A DNA stretch of 29,160 nt from Candidatus Pelearchaeum sp. GTDB taxonomy: Archaea; Thermoproteota; Nitrososphaeria_A; Caldarchaeales; Caldarchaeaceae. A program made the position numbers and the translations under genes. How positions within the stretch are numbered: position 1 is the first letter of the stretch; each line of letters starts with the position of its first letter. The stretch spans positions 1 through 29,160 of the forward strand of contig WAQC01000090.1 of the NCBI GenBank assembly GCA_015520425.1, written 5' to 3'. Shown piece by piece: positions 29,146 to 29,160 of the stretch. The notes under the pieces were generated by a model that was not told where the DNA came from, searched no databases, and saw only the letters and a list, made by a program, of their open reading frames with translations.

Positions 29146-29160
29146 TAGCTGTCTCTTATA

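Noticed and set aside
1..29160. CRISPR array, insertion sequence, prophage or toxin-antitoxin pair
   Set aside because: No regular direct repeats, transposase, integrase or small paired ORFs were seen; the MazG-like gene is not next to a toxin.

Overview
The window reads as a densely packed stretch of an archaeal chromosome. It carries archaeal/eukaryotic-type information genes (eL39, eL31, aIF6, prefoldin alpha, FtsY, aIF2 alpha and beta, eS27, eL42), archaeal HMG-CoA reductase, F420 genes, an Lhr-type helicase, a DPSL thioferritin and TATA-box promoters. Many genes appear to start with UUG, several behave as leaderless, and convergent genes often overlap at their tails. The gene set (LysS with a C-terminal RAM domain, DUF4443 regulator, DUF424, DPSL) suggests a TACK-type, probably thermophilic archaeon, perhaps from the Aigarchaeota/Caldarchaeales. 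That placement is inference and no 16S gene is present.

Layout. 1-4.6 kb: 3' part of cysS, a sugar-phosphate nucleotidyltransferase, a GNAT N-acetyltransferase (minus), an M50 membrane protease, and a LarA/DUF2088-like protein (minus). 4.6-6.8 kb: a tightly coupled F420 operon (FbiB C-terminal-like flavin reductase, cofD, cofC) that shares a palindromic TATA region with the LarA-like gene. 6.8-11.5 kb: acyl-CoA dehydrogenase, a small zinc-ribbon membrane protein and a large Lhr-family helicase. 11.4-14.6 kb (minus): three overlapping genes encoding a short Smc5/6-like ATPase, a ScpA/kleisin-like protein and a Nse1/Nse3-like tandem winged-helix (kite) protein. 14.7-17.3 kb: eL39, eL31, aIF6, prefoldin alpha, FtsY. 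17.3-19.3 kb: DUF4443 regulator and HMG-CoA reductase. 19.3-20.4 kb (minus): aIF2 beta, DUF424, MazG-like. Then tRNA-Ala(CGC), a 59-residue Cys-rich CWC-type protein, a TauE/SafE-type permease (minus), two thiolase-fold proteins lacking the usual nucleophile Cys with a small helical protein between them, a small unknown gene, the eL42-eS27-aIF2 alpha operon (minus), homocitrate synthase (minus), a methyltransferase, a DPSL ferritin (minus) and a DtxR-family regulator (minus).

The most notable system is the SMC operon. The ATPase carries Smc5-type head motifs (QSGGER signature, PFRAVDE Walker B, DPLNRE D-loop, QYIIITP near the C-terminus), but it has only short coiled coils and no space for a normal hinge. 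It is translationally coupled to a kleisin and a kite, so this looks like a complete, minimised archaeal Smc5/6-like complex. Other highlights are an archaeal F420 cluster with the dehydro-F420 reductase domain known from bacterial FbiB, an eS27 gene whose only well-placed start is ACG behind a strong Shine-Dalgarno, and a shared palindromic operator candidate upstream of the DtxR regulator and the DPSL gene.

No stretch longer than 300 bases lacks a gene. I saw no IS element, CRISPR array, integrase or prophage gene.
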